Shown: positions 44,948-53,569 of the stretch, piece after piece
Position numbering within the stretch: the stretch's first letter is position 1
How the letters are laid out: each line of letters begins with the position of its first letter
NCBI GenBank assembly: GCA_934153945.1
Contig: CAKPFM010000003.1
Span: 1 to 64,000 of the forward strand
DNA: 64,000 nt
Source: an uncultured Bacilli bacterium
GTDB taxonomy: Bacteria > Bacillota_I > Bacilli_A > RF39 > UBA660
Direction: 5' to 3'
Notes under the pieces: model-generated
The model's database searches: none
What the model saw: the letters and a program-made list of their open reading frames with translations, nothing else
Told to the model about the DNA's origin: nothing
Program-made: the position numbers and the translations under genes

Positions 44948-46011
44948 TCCTTGATTTTTGTAAATATTGACACATTCTCTTGTTTTTGTTCATTAACTTT
45001 TAAATAAATGTCGGTACTATATATTTTTTTATCATATAAATAAACATTAGTTTTACCAACAATCATATCATTTTTAAATTCTCTTTCTTTTTTTAATTCA
45101 TATTCAACTTTTATTCCATCTTCTTCATCTTTAGCAAGTGGATACCAAAAATCACCATTTATATACAGTTCATAACCTCTATAATAATCATCATCTATAG
45201 TCAATGTACCACTTTTTAATATTTGATGTTTTTTATAGTTATTAAATCCATATTCAAATAAATTTTTATGATCATTAAAATCATTTCCATCATTTAGAGT
45301 TACTGCTACTAAATTTAAATTATTTTTACTAGCAGTTGTTACTAAAGTTCTTCTTGCATTGACTGTAAAACCTGTTTTTCCTCCTGTAGTATATTCATAT
45401 GAAGATAACAATTTATTTTTATTATGCCAAATGTATGTATTCATATTTGTTTTTAAAGTATATTTTTTTGTACTAACTATTTTTCTATATATTTCATTTT
45501 TATTAGCATAAGAAGTAAGTAATGCCATATCGTAAGCGGTTGAAAAATTACCTTCTTCTTCATCTAAACCATTAGGATTATTAAATTCAGTATTTTTCAT
45601 ACCTATATTTGCCGCTAATTCATTCATTTTTACAACAAAAGAGTCAATACTACCAAAAGTATTTTTAGCAATAGCGTAACTAGCATCATTGCCACTTCTT
45701 AACATTAGTCCATATAGTAAATCTTCAATGGTAAGTTCTTCACCTTTTTTTATATAAATACCAGAGCCATAAGAATGGTCTATTTCATCACCAATAACGA
45801 CCTTTTTTTTAATATCAGTGTTTTCTATTGCTAGTATAGCTGTCATTATTTTAGAAATTGATGCTACACTTCTAACATTATGGATATTTTCAGCATATAA
45901 TATTCTATTACTATCCATATCCATTAATATAGCTGAAGTAGCACTTGTATCTATAGCCTTTACATTTCCTATAAATAAAAATATAACAATTATAAGAAAA
46001 AACTTTTTCAC
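44926..46011 (-). CDS. D-alanyl-D-alanine carboxypeptidase (DacF/DacB type)
   Basis: A 361-residue penicillin-binding protein that trims pentapeptide stems. A signal peptide (1-19, after NVKA) is followed by the transpeptidase-like core with SxxK (S51-I-S-K54), SGN in RSGNDASYA, and KTG in GGKTGFT. A small beta-rich C-terminal domain and an amphipathic tail (FTKIKEWFLNLW) fit membrane attachment as in PBP5-type enzymes. Linkage to spmA-spmB shows it to be the sporulation DacB/DacF type that sets spore-cortex cross-linking. Confidence 0.92.
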   Translation of the reverse strand: MKKFFLIIVIFLFIGNVKAIDTSATSAILMDMDSNRILYAENIHNVRSVASISKIMTAILAIENTDIKKKVVIGDEIDHSYGSGIYIKKGEELTIEDLLYGLMLRSGNDASYAIAKNTFGSIDSFVVKMNELAANIGMKNTEFNNPNGLDEEEGNFSTAYDMALLTSYANKNEIYRKIVSTKKYTLKTNMNTYIWHNKNKLLSSYEYTTGGKTGFTVNARRTLVTTASKNNLNLVAVTLNDGNDFNDHKNLFEYGFNNYKKHQILKSGTLTIDDDYYRGYELYINGDFWYPLAKDEEDGIKVEYELKKEREFKNDMIVGKTNVYLYDKKIYSTDIYLKVNEQKQENVSIFTKIKEWFLNLW

Positions 46012-46095
46012 AATATCACCTATAAAAATATATGATTAATTAAATTATATATTCATTTGTAGTAAATATTTATTAAATACTATTTAAATAAAAAA

Positions 46096-46113
46096 AACTA
46101 CTATTTCGTAGTT
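46096..46113 (-). terminator. terminator of the second Rpn gene
   Basis: Stem AACTAC / GTAGTT with a 6-nt loop, with seven U residues following on the minus strand. The stem overlaps the Rpn stop codon. Confidence 0.6.
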
Positions 46114-46952
46114 GAATCAATTTTTATTTTTAATATTTTTTCTATTGATAAATCTGTCAATTTAGATATTTGGTCTACAGACGCCCCATTTTTTAACATT
46201 GTATTTATTAACTTTTTCATTCCAGCATCCATTCCTTGTGATATTCCTTGTGATATTCCTTCTTCTGTTGCTCTTCTTATTTGGGTGTTTTTTATCATTT
46301 CTTCATCTTTTTCTTTTGTTATCCAATTTATAAACATTGGATTTTGATTTAGTCTTTCTATTTTTTCCATATATTCTTCTACCACCTTATCTTTTTTTAG
46401 TTTCTTTAGTTCTTCTTTATCCATATCTAACATTATTAGATATTTATTTTCTTCTAGTTGTTCTTCATCTCCATTATATAATATTTCTTTATATTTATCC
46501 ATATTTATTTCATAGATTGTCAAATTTTTTATATATTCTATTCCACTCTCATCTCTTACTTTATATATTCTTTTATATTCATTATCTTTTACTCCATAGT
46601 TTAAATTTATTTGTATTATATTTTTATCTTCATTATAATCTTCACCAACTACTGTTTCATTTTGATATATATTTGTTATTAAACAAAAGTTTCTTACTTT
46701 TACATAGTCTTGATAATAAGTATTTACTTCTACTTCTATTTTTCCTTGTTTCGTTGTTACTAGCAAATCTGCTTCTTTTCCTCTTACATATATATTATTT
46801 GTATTTAAGTTTAATGGTTGTATTTCTATATTTGTTATTTCTATATTTAGTATTGTTTCTAATACTTTTTTTAATATATTAAAGTTTTCTTTTTTCATCA
46901 TTATTTCTTTAAATGCTTTATCATATTTACAAGTATAGAATTTCTTTTTCAT
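46101..46952 (-). CDS. Rpn/PD-(D/E)XK nuclease-family protein (second copy)
   Basis: A protein of about 283 residues, paralogous to the product at 9829-10728. The Rpn start KYDKAFKEIMMKKENF and nuclease core EADLLVTTKQGKIEVEVN are present, with the terminal KLTDLSIEKILKI segment similar to the paralogue's EISGMTIKEINSI. A GISQGISQGMDAG repeat near the C-terminus is the counterpart of the other copy's GFND repeat. I start at the Met after GAGGTG (46961-46966), 17 codons inside the longest ORF. Being alone with its own terminator is typical of Rpn genes, which are often mobile or amplified. Confidence 0.82.
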   Translation of the reverse strand: MKKKFYTCKYDKAFKEIMMKKENFNILKKVLETILNIEITNIEIQPLNLNTNNIYVRGKEADLLVTTKQGKIEVEVNTYYQDYVKVRNFCLITNIYQNETVVGEDYNEDKNIIQINLNYGVKDNEYKRIYKVRDESGIEYIKNLTIYEINMDKYKEILYNGDEEQLEENKYLIMLDMDKEELKKLKKDKVVEEYMEKIERLNQNPMFINWITKEKDEEMIKNTQIRRATEEGISQGISQGMDAGMKKLINTMLKNGASVDQISKLTDLSIEKILKIKIDSTTK

Positions 46953-47048
46953 GATGTTCACCTCTTGGTGATTTAATTTATCAAATTTATTTTTGTATTT
47001 CAAATGAGGATTTTCATATTTTAGATTTATTTTCTTTACTATTTTTTT

Positions 47049-47100
47049 ATTTTAGTTATAGCTATTTTACTATATTAGATATATTTAATATAACTAAAAT
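47049..47100. repeat. 12-bp inverted repeat in the gap upstream of Rpn copy 2
   Basis: ATTTTAGTTATA (47049-47060) and its exact complement TATAACTAAAAT (47089-47100), 28 bp apart, in the 220-bp gap between two minus-strand genes. It could be an operator or an RNA hairpin in the Rpn leader; nothing else is seen in this gap. Confidence 0.7.
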
Positions 47101-47154
47101 ATTAAATTAGTATATTTTTAAATTTTTTTACTTTTTGTGTTCTAAAAATTAAAA

Positions 47155-47176
47155 AGGGCTTTATTTTCTAAGCCCT
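47155..47176 (-). terminator. intrinsic terminator of the lipoprotein gene
   Basis: Stem AGGGCTT / AAGCCCT with an 8-nt loop, followed on the minus strand by TTTTTAATTTTT. Confidence 0.75.
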
Positions 47177-47717
47177 AATAATAATAAACACCATTAATTT
47201 TTTGTTCATCAGTATCACTAATTTTATCTAATTGCCATTCATCATCTATTTTAGATAAATTCATATTTAAAGTAAATTTAACTTTATCTTTAACTTTCTT
47301 TAATTCTTCTATCCTATATGTCGTAAATAAGAATGCATCATATACTCCCTTATCATCATAAAATTCACTTCTATTGTTTTCTAAATATTTGTCAGCTTCT
47401 TTTAAAGCTTTACTATAATCAGTTACTTCTATTTCAACAGTAACAGTTGCTTTATCACCATCTACTTTTTCATCCTTTATTTCGTATTTTAATTCTTGAT
47501 AGTGTTTTTTCATCAATTCTTTATATGCAAGTCTTTGATCTGCATTAAAATTTTCTTCTTCATTTACTACTTTATTTAATTGTTCTATTACATCTTTATC
47601 TAAAGTTTGATAATTTTGAAAAAACATTTCTACTTTTTTAGTTGGTGTATTAAACATTTTCTCTCCACATCCAGATAAAAGCATAATTGATAAAATTCCT
47701 AATAATATTTTTTTCAT
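47175..47717 (-). CDS. lipoprotein, DUF5105/DUF4878-like
   Basis: A 180-residue lipoprotein: signal peptide with lipobox LSGC and Cys17. The mature part begins with PTKKVEMFFQNYQTLD, followed by a helix-rich then beta-strand layout (KATVTVEIEVTDYSKAL, DEWQLDKIS), the pattern of NTF2-like lipoproteins of the DUF4878/DUF5105 type. Function unknown. It is followed by a strong terminator and preceded by a DUF3603-like gene 39 bp away on the same strand. Confidence 0.72.
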   Translation of the reverse strand: MKKILLGILSIMLLSGCGEKMFNTPTKKVEMFFQNYQTLDKDVIEQLNKVVNEEENFNADQRLAYKELMKKHYQELKYEIKDEKVDGDKATVTVEIEVTDYSKALKEADKYLENNRSEFYDDKGVYDAFLFTTYRIEELKKVKDKVKFTLNMNLSKIDDEWQLDKISDTDEQKINGVYYY

Positions 47718-47756
47718 ATTGCCTCCTAAATATAATATTGCTTACATTGTTATAAT

Positions 47757-48356
47757 TTATACATTATTTATTTGAATTAATTTTAAAATTTCATAAATCT
47801 TATTTGATTCCTTATATAATTTTTTTATATCATAATCTTTTTTACCAAAACACTCAAAAAATAAATATTTTAATTTTTCTTCTTCATTATTTTTTTCTAA
47901 TTTATTCAATTCCCTTTTTACATAATCTTCTATTTCTAACTCTTTTCTAGTTTTTAAATCATTAAATCTTTTCTTTATAATTTCATACTCAATATTCATT
48001 TCCTTCATACGTGTAGCAACTTCTATTACTTCCATTTCTTCTTCTATTATTAATTTTGAAAAATAATATTTATTATTTTTAACTTTAACAGCTATAACAC
48101 TAGTTCCATCACTAAATATACAAGCATCAATAGTTTTAACAGTTCTTCCAGCAAATACCTCTGTTCTTGATTTTATTTTATTAAATAAATCTTCATTAAA
48201 TTTAATATAATTATTTTCTATATTATATAAATCTTTACTATTAACTCTAATTAATGGTATTTTTCTTATATGAGTTAAATTATCACTTTTATTCCACTCA
48301 TAAAAATCATAAATCTGTTCATTAAAATTTAAAATAATATCATATATATAGTTCAT
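47757..48356 (-). CDS. UPF0736/DUF3603-like protein
   Basis: A 199-residue soluble protein. The opening NYIYDIILNFNEQIYDFYEWNKSDNLTHIRKIP and SRTEVF...ACIFSD segments resemble the UPF0736 (YjbA, DUF3603) family of Bacilli, of unknown function. The C-terminal third is helical and strongly charged. Its ATG, preceded by GGAGGAAAA, lies inside the end of a small membrane-protein gene (17-bp overlap), so the two are coupled. The family call is by eye and moderate. Confidence 0.6.
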   Translation of the reverse strand: MNYIYDIILNFNEQIYDFYEWNKSDNLTHIRKIPLIRVNSKDLYNIENNYIKFNEDLFNKIKSRTEVFAGRTVKTIDACIFSDGTSVIAVKVKNNKYYFSKLIIEEEMEVIEVATRMKEMNIEYEIIKKRFNDLKTRKELEIEDYVKRELNKLEKNNEEEKLKYLFFECFGKKDYDIKKLYKESNKIYEILKLIQINNV

Positions 48357-48561
48357 TTTTTCCTCCTGGTAAATAAATATCTAATATCATAATTAGAATG
48401 CCAATAAAAGCATATAAACATTCTAATCTCTTCATTATAAATTGGACGTAATCTAAAAAATTATACCCTATTGATAATAAATTTAAATAACTTATCATAT
48501 ATACGAAACCTATTACAGTAAAACCAAATCCGATTAAAAAAACAAATAACCTAATAAACAT
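48340..48561 (-). CDS. small membrane protein of unknown function
   Basis: A 73-residue protein with two hydrophobic helices (about 3-27 and 48-66) and a short C-terminal tail (PGGKNELYI). No family is recognised. It is translationally coupled to the DUF3603-like gene, which starts within its last codons. SD is weak (GGTGG, 48569 region). Confidence 0.6.
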   Translation of the reverse strand: MFIRLFVFLIGFGFTVIGFVYMISYLNLLSIGYNFLDYVQFIMKRLECLYAFIGILIMILDIYLPGGKNELYI

Positions 48562-48646
48562 ATTACCACCTAATTAATTTTACTTAATTTAAATAAATTT
48601 ATTTATTATTTTTTTTAAATAGTATATAATGGACTAAGGTGATAAT

Positions 48647-49453
48647 ATGATGACATTAATAAAATATTTGTTTTTAGCAATAATACAAGGGTTAACAGAA
48701 CCAATACCAGTATCCTCTAGTGGACACTTAATAATATTCAGAAATTTAATAAAAATAAATGAATTAAATGATTTAAATTTTGAAATATTACTTAACTTTG
48801 GTAGTTTAATAGCAATAGTTATCTTCTTTTGGGATGATATTGTATCAATTATAAAAGATTTCTTCTTATATATTAAAACTAAAGAAAAAAAATATGAAGG
48901 AAATTTTAAATATGCGTGGCTTATTGTAATAGGTACTATTCCTGCCGGACTACTTGGTTTATTACTTAAAGATACTATTGAAGAATGGCTAAATAGTGTT
49001 AAAATAGTAGGATTTGCTTTATTAGTAACAGCTTTATGTTTATTTTTAATAAGAAATATTAAGGGTAAAAAAGATGATAAAGATATTACATGGTGGGACG
49101 CAATTGTAATAGGATTATTCCAAGCAGTAGCACTTCTTCCTGGTATCAGTAGAAGTGGCGCTACTTTAGTTGGTGGTATGTCTAGAGATTTAAAAAGAGA
49201 TACAGCATTTAAATTTTCATTTATGTTATATATTCCTATTTCTTTAGCAACTATGGTACTTGGAGTTAAAGATTTACTAGTAGCTAATATCAGTTTAAAT
49301 TTATGGATGTGTTATATAGCATGTATGATTGTAACTGGTATAATTACTTACTTTGCTACTAAGTGGTTTAATGGAATTATCAAAAATGGAAAATTAATTT
49401 ACTTTGTATTATATTGTTTAATAGTTGGAACATTAGTAATATTATTTTTATAA
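48647..49453 (+). CDS. uppP: undecaprenyl-diphosphatase
   Basis: A 268-residue polytopic enzyme that dephosphorylates undecaprenyl diphosphate to recycle the lipid carrier for wall synthesis (also called BacA). The first active-site motif is QGLTEPIPVSSSGH (about 14-27) and the second LLPGISRSGATLVGG (about 165-179). An AAGGTGATA SD precedes a double ATG. It is a single gene with a TATAAT upstream and a GAAA-loop terminator downstream. Confidence 0.95.
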   Translation: MMTLIKYLFLAIIQGLTEPIPVSSSGHLIIFRNLIKINELNDLNFEILLNFGSLIAIVIFFWDDIVSIIKDFFLYIKTKEKKYEGNFKYAWLIVIGTIPAGLLGLLLKDTIEEWLNSVKIVGFALLVTALCLFLIRNIKGKKDDKDITWWDAIVIGLFQAVALLPGISRSGATLVGGMSRDLKRDTAFKFSFMLYIPISLATMVLGVKDLLVANISLNLWMCYIACMIVTGIITYFATKWFNGIIKNGKLIYFVLYCLIVGTLVILFL

Positions 49454-49467
49454 GCGAGAAATCGCTT
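49452..49467. terminator. terminator between uppP and the HtrA gene
   Basis: Stem AAGCGA / TCGCTT capped by a GAAA tetraloop, followed by seven T residues on the plus strand. Weak on the minus strand. Confidence 0.8.
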
Positions 49468-49470
49468 TTT

Positions 49471-50508
49471 TTATATACCTTTATCTAGCAATATACTTAT
49501 ACTACTTGTTTTTCCATCTCTTATGTATGTAAGCTTTATAGTATCACCAACTTTATGTTTATATAAAATATATCTAAAATGACTAGTATTTTCTACTTCT
49601 TTATCATCAATTAAAGTTATTATATCTCCAACACGTAAATATTTAGCAGGATAATCACTTTCTACTTTATTAACATATATTCCACTATTTACTTTATATC
49701 TCGTTAATAATTCATTATTTAAATCACTTATTTCTAGTCCTATTATTGGTCTAGTAATTACTTCTCCTTTTTCAAGTCTATCCAATATAGTATTAACTAA
49801 ACTAATAGGTATAGCAAAACCCATTCCTTCTATCTCATCTTGAACTAATTTTAGAGAATTTACACCAATTACTTCTCCACTTAAATTAACTAATGGTCCT
49901 CCACTATTACCAGGATTTATAGCAGCATCAGTTTGTAAGACTTCCATCATATAGTCTCCTCTACTAGTACTAACACTTACAATTCTATCTTTACCTGATA
50001 ATATTCCTTTTGTTACTGTTCCCATATATTTAGAACCTAATGGGGAACCTACTGTAAATACTGTATCTCCTACATTTAATTCACTATTTGTTCCAAGTGT
50101 CGCTACTTGTAATACTGCTTCTTTATCTACTGATAAAATTGCCAAATCAAAATATTCATCAGTTCCAATTATTTTAGCGCTAAAGGATTCTTTATTCATA
50201 TTAATAATTTTCACTGTTTCACTTTTTTCTATAACATGATTATTGGTAATAATATATCCTAGGTCATTTTTTTTATAGAAAAATCCTGATCCAGTTCCTA
50301 TTATATTTCCATTTTTATCATAAGTTTCAATAACTACAACAGCATTATATATTTTATCAATAGAATCTTTTAAACTATTACTTTCAGTTACTTGTATTTC
50401 ATTAAATGTCGGTATTAGGTTATTATCCTCTTTAGTATTTTCATTATAAAAAAATCCAATAAAAAAAGAGGCTATAATACAAACTGCAAAATTAAATGCT
50501 TTTTTCAT
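49471..50508 (-). CDS. HtrA/DegP-like serine protease with PDZ domain
   Basis: A 345-residue surface quality-control protease. One N-terminal membrane helix (about 4-22) anchors a trypsin-like domain with catalytic triad H91 (TNNHVIE), D121 (YFDLAIL) and S202 (PGNSGGPL), followed by a C-terminal PDZ domain (about 255-345, GIYVNKVESDYPAKYL). It degrades or refolds misfolded secreted proteins. It lies 8 bp downstream of the Abi_2-like gene. Confidence 0.92.
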   Translation of the reverse strand: MKKAFNFAVCIIASFFIGFFYNENTKEDNNLIPTFNEIQVTESNSLKDSIDKIYNAVVVIETYDKNGNIIGTGSGFFYKKNDLGYIITNNHVIEKSETVKIINMNKESFSAKIIGTDEYFDLAILSVDKEAVLQVATLGTNSELNVGDTVFTVGSPLGSKYMGTVTKGILSGKDRIVSVSTSRGDYMMEVLQTDAAINPGNSGGPLVNLSGEVIGVNSLKLVQDEIEGMGFAIPISLVNTILDRLEKGEVITRPIIGLEISDLNNELLTRYKVNSGIYVNKVESDYPAKYLRVGDIITLIDDKEVENTSHFRYILYKHKVGDTIKLTYIRDGKTSSISILLDKGI

Positions 50509-50516
50509 ATTTCACC

Positions 50517-51452
50517 TTACTTTATATTTTCAATTTCCCTCCAATTACTTGGAAAACCTATTTTATTTAAGATTAATTCTAATGGTACAGTATCTACTTT
50601 GCCATCTAAAATATCTATTTCATAACCTATTTCAAATATTAATTCATTAAATTCTTCTATTCTTAGCATTTGTTTCATAATAATTATAACTGCGAATAAA
50701 TCATTCTTACCATAATCATATTCATCATCAGTCATTTCAATTCCTAATTCAAAGTGATATCTTGTATCTGGAATTACTCTTTGAGTTCTATGATCATATA
50801 ATATATCTTCATGAGCACACAAATTTCTAAAATTAGCTAATAAAGATAAATAAATTGATAAAGTATCTGGATCTAAATTGTATATTTCTGCTATGGCAAT
50901 TTGATCTTCTATTTTTAATATGTTATATAATTCAGATATTATACCAAAAGATAAAACTTTTACTAAAATCCACATAGGTATATATCCATAGTTACTTAAG
51001 TAGTGCATTGTGGCAGCATGTTGTTTACCATTAACTCTAATTTGTCTTTTCATTTTATTTATTACATCATATACTTGTCTATTTTTTAATTTATCTTGTG
51101 TAAAATTTTTAGGATTTAAATAATCTTTTTCTTTAAAACCATATTTCTTAGATAAAGTATAACTAAATATTGATTTAACATTGTTTTCAATTATTAATAA
51201 ATGTTTAAACATTATATTTCTTAGATTTCTATCAAATTGAAAGGTTGAGTATAATTCATCAAAAGTAGTACCTTTTATAAAAGTACTATCTTTAAAACTT
51301 TTCATAAATAAATGTCTATATCCACTTATAAAAAAGTAATTTTCTCTAAATAATATTTCCTTTGCTTTTTCTTCATCTTCTATTATTAAACCTTTATTTT
51401 TTAATATTTCTACTTGTTCATCTAATGTTTTAAATGTTTTTGTTTTTTTCAT
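50517..51452 (-). CDS. Abi_2/AbiD-AbiF family protein with HEPN-type motif
   Basis: A 311-residue protein of the Abi_2 family (abortive infection). The start TFKTLDEQVEILKNKGLII and RENYFFISGYRHLF are characteristic, and R209-NLCA-H214 is an RxxxxH motif, the catalytic signature of HEPN-fold RNases. Family members can abort phage growth by cleaving RNA, either alone or with a partner. No antitoxin-like gene adjoins; the HtrA gene follows 8 bp away. Defence activity here is inference from family. Confidence 0.85.
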   Translation of the reverse strand: MKKTKTFKTLDEQVEILKNKGLIIEDEEKAKEILFRENYFFISGYRHLFMKSFKDSTFIKGTTFDELYSTFQFDRNLRNIMFKHLLIIENNVKSIFSYTLSKKYGFKEKDYLNPKNFTQDKLKNRQVYDVINKMKRQIRVNGKQHAATMHYLSNYGYIPMWILVKVLSFGIISELYNILKIEDQIAIAEIYNLDPDTLSIYLSLLANFRNLCAHEDILYDHRTQRVIPDTRYHFELGIEMTDDEYDYGKNDLFAVIIIMKQMLRIEEFNELIFEIGYEIDILDGKVDTVPLELILNKIGFPSNWREIENIK

Positions 51453-51503
51453 GCTATCACCTATTATAGTAATTATATCATTAAATATTCAAGTTGTGAA
51501 TTA

Positions 51504-52163
51504 TTAATCATTAAAATATGAAATAATAGCATTAGTAATAGTATCAGATATTTTATTTTGATAACTTTCTTGTTTTAGTAAATACCTATCATTTGAATTA
51601 CTTAAAAAACCTAATTCTAATAATACGCCAGGTCTATCAATCCTCTTAAGCAAATATAAACTATTATCTACTTTTGCTTTTCTCGTACTATTTAAATTTT
51701 TCTTAAAATATTTTTGAATTGTTTCAGCTATTTTTTTATTTTTTTCTAATTTATCATTATAGAATACTTGAGCACCTCTCCATACACCTGTTTCTTCAGC
51801 ATTTAAATGAATTGATATAAATAAATCACAGCCACTTTTATTTATTAAATTACCTCTTCTTGATAAATCACTTCTTTTATTATTAATTGTATTTGTTACT
51901 GATAAATCATAATCATCATATCTTGTTAAGTATACAATAGCACCTTTTTTTAATAAATTTTGTTCTATTTTTTTACTTATTTCTAAGTTAATATCTTTTT
52001 CTAATATATCTTTATACATAGCACCGGGATCATTACCACCATGACCACTATCTATGTAAATAACTTTTCCCATTAGAGGAAACTCATTATTTGAAGCATA
52101 TACATATTGTGTAGCAAATAAACATATTAAGAATAACAAAAAAACACATATTTTATAGCGCAT
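51504..52163 (-). CDS. N-acetylmuramoyl-L-alanine amidase (CwlD-like)
   Basis: A 219-residue zinc amidase (Amidase_3). Signal peptide (about 1-23) then YIDSGHGGNDPGA with Zn ligand H41, E55 (LEKDINLEI), the SIHLNA histidine and the catalytic Glu in LLELGFLSN. Size and the single catalytic domain fit CwlD, which makes muramic lactam in spore cortex; other vegetative Amidase_3 enzymes usually carry wall-binding domains. The annotation as spore enzyme is supported by the neighbouring sporulation set but not certain. Confidence 0.85.
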   Translation of the reverse strand: MRYKICVFLLFLICLFATQYVYASNNEFPLMGKVIYIDSGHGGNDPGAMYKDILEKDINLEISKKIEQNLLKKGAIVYLTRYDDYDLSVTNTINNKRSDLSRRGNLINKSGCDLFISIHLNAEETGVWRGAQVFYNDKLEKNKKIAETIQKYFKKNLNSTRKAKVDNSLYLLKRIDRPGVLLELGFLSNSNDRYLLKQESYQNKISDTITNAIISYFND

Positions 52164-52196
52164 ATTTTTTCACCTATTAAAATATATGTTTTTTTA

Positions 52197-52229
52197 TTTT
52201 ATTCATTACTTTCCCATCTAGCATATATA
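52197..52229 (-). repeat. direct-repeat copy of the methyltransferase gene end (left)
   Basis: A 33-bp sequence that matches 53537-53569 with one mismatch. Read on the minus strand it encodes the last residues of the methyltransferase (YARWESNE), so it is a displaced fragment of that gene's 3' end, lying between cwlD-like and the DUF4143 ATPase gene. Confidence 0.85.
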
Positions 52230-52253
52230 TACTATTTATACTTGTTACAAAAT

Positions 52254-53441
52254 TTATTTATTCATTAGCCAGTCTAGAACATTTATTTTTCTTATTCCAT
52301 TATAATCTACTTCTGGATCTATATCCATTGTTAGTATAAATTTTGGATAATGATCATTTATGCTTTCTAGTGCTGATAACTCTCTTTCTAAAGTACTCTT
52401 ATCTCTTACTGTATAAGCAACTTGATAATAAATTATACCATTACTATTTTCAGCAATAAAATCAATTTCTTTATCTCCTGATTTTCCAATATAAACCTTA
52501 TATCCTCTTCTTATTAATTCAATATAAACTATATTTTCTAATATATGACCTAAATCAATATATTTTCTTCCTATTAAAGCATATCTCATTGTAACATCAG
52601 TAGCATAATATTTTTCACCAGTTTGTAAATATTGTTTCCCTTTTATATCATATCTAGATACCTTATTAAAAATATAACTTTCGACTAATGCATCTAAATA
52701 ACTTTCGACGGTATGAACAGATATGTTCCTACCATTTGATGTTAATGTATCTGCTATTTTTTTTATAGATAAAATATTACCTACGCTAGAAAACATAAAT
52801 TCAGATATACTTTTCAAAATACCAGTATCAGATATTTTTTTTCTAGTAGCAATATCTTTTACTATTATAGTGTTATAAATACCATCTAAATATTTATCTA
52901 TTTCATTTTGATCATCAAGTTTTAATGCATATGGCATAGAACTATTATTTATATATTTTAAATATAATTTTTCATCACCATCTTGTTTATAATAATTAGC
53001 ATATTCTTTAAAAGATAATGGAAACATTTTTAATTCTACATACCTGCCAGACAATAAAGTAGCTAATTCACCAGACAATAAATATGCATTCGACCCAGTT
53101 ATATATTCATCAACATTCTTTTTTATATATAAACCATCTACTGCTTTTTCAAATTTATCTACAACCTGTACCTCATCTAAAAAAACATAATACATACCAG
53201 TATCAATTATTTTATTATTAACATAATTATAAAGTTCCATGTAATTTTCAAAATTATATTCTGGAGATTCAAGATTTAATGATATTATATGGTCTTCATT
53301 AACACCTATTTCTTTTAAATATTCTATATATAATTCAAATAAAGTTGATTTTCCACATCTTCGTATTCCTGTTATTACTTTTATTAAATCCTTATCTTTC
53401 CATTTTTTTAATTCATTCAAATAGTCATTTCTTTCTATCAT
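52254..53441 (-). CDS. AAA_14/DUF4143 family ATPase
   Basis: A 395-residue protein with an N-terminal AAA ATPase (Walker A GIRRCGKST at 25-33, FLDEVQ Walker B) and a C-terminal DUF4143 domain whose end, SGDKEIDFIAE...IIYYQVA, has the D-x-x-E...Q pattern of PD-(D/E)XK-like folds. This widespread family is often found as lone, mobile genes; its role is not settled. It is bracketed by the 33-bp repeats described separately, an insertion footprint. It lies between the amidase and the methyltransferase on the same strand. Confidence 0.88.
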   Translation of the reverse strand: MIERNDYLNELKKWKDKDLIKVITGIRRCGKSTLFELYIEYLKEIGVNEDHIISLNLESPEYNFENYMELYNYVNNKIIDTGMYYVFLDEVQVVDKFEKAVDGLYIKKNVDEYITGSNAYLLSGELATLLSGRYVELKMFPLSFKEYANYYKQDGDEKLYLKYINNSSMPYALKLDDQNEIDKYLDGIYNTIIVKDIATRKKISDTGILKSISEFMFSSVGNILSIKKIADTLTSNGRNISVHTVESYLDALVESYIFNKVSRYDIKGKQYLQTGEKYYATDVTMRYALIGRKYIDLGHILENIVYIELIRRGYKVYIGKSGDKEIDFIAENSNGIIYYQVAYTVRDKSTLERELSALESINDHYPKFILTMDIDPEVDYNGIRKINVLDWLMNK

Positions 53442-53476
53442 AATAGATCACCAATTACAGTATAGCACATAAACAA

Positions 53477-53502
53477 AAAGTTTGCAATAGAATGCAAACT
53501 TT
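53477..53502 (-). terminator. intrinsic terminator between methyltransferase and DUF4143 genes
   Basis: A 10-bp stem AAAGTTTGCA / TGCAAACTTT with a 6-nt loop and a U-tract on the minus strand (TTTTTGTTT). It ends transcription of the methyltransferase gene before the ATPase gene. Confidence 0.8.
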
Positions 53503-53536
53503 TATCATTTTTAGACATTTTTTGCAATAATAAAAT

Positions 53537-53569
53537 TTTTATTCATTGCTTTCCCATCTAGCATATATA
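53537..53569 (-). repeat. direct-repeat copy at the intact methyltransferase 3' end (right)
   Basis: The partner of 52197-52229 (one mismatch, A versus G at the eleventh or twelfth base). It includes the last eight codons and stop of the methyltransferase gene; the 1340-bp segment between copies holds the DUF4143 gene and a terminator. Confidence 0.85.
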
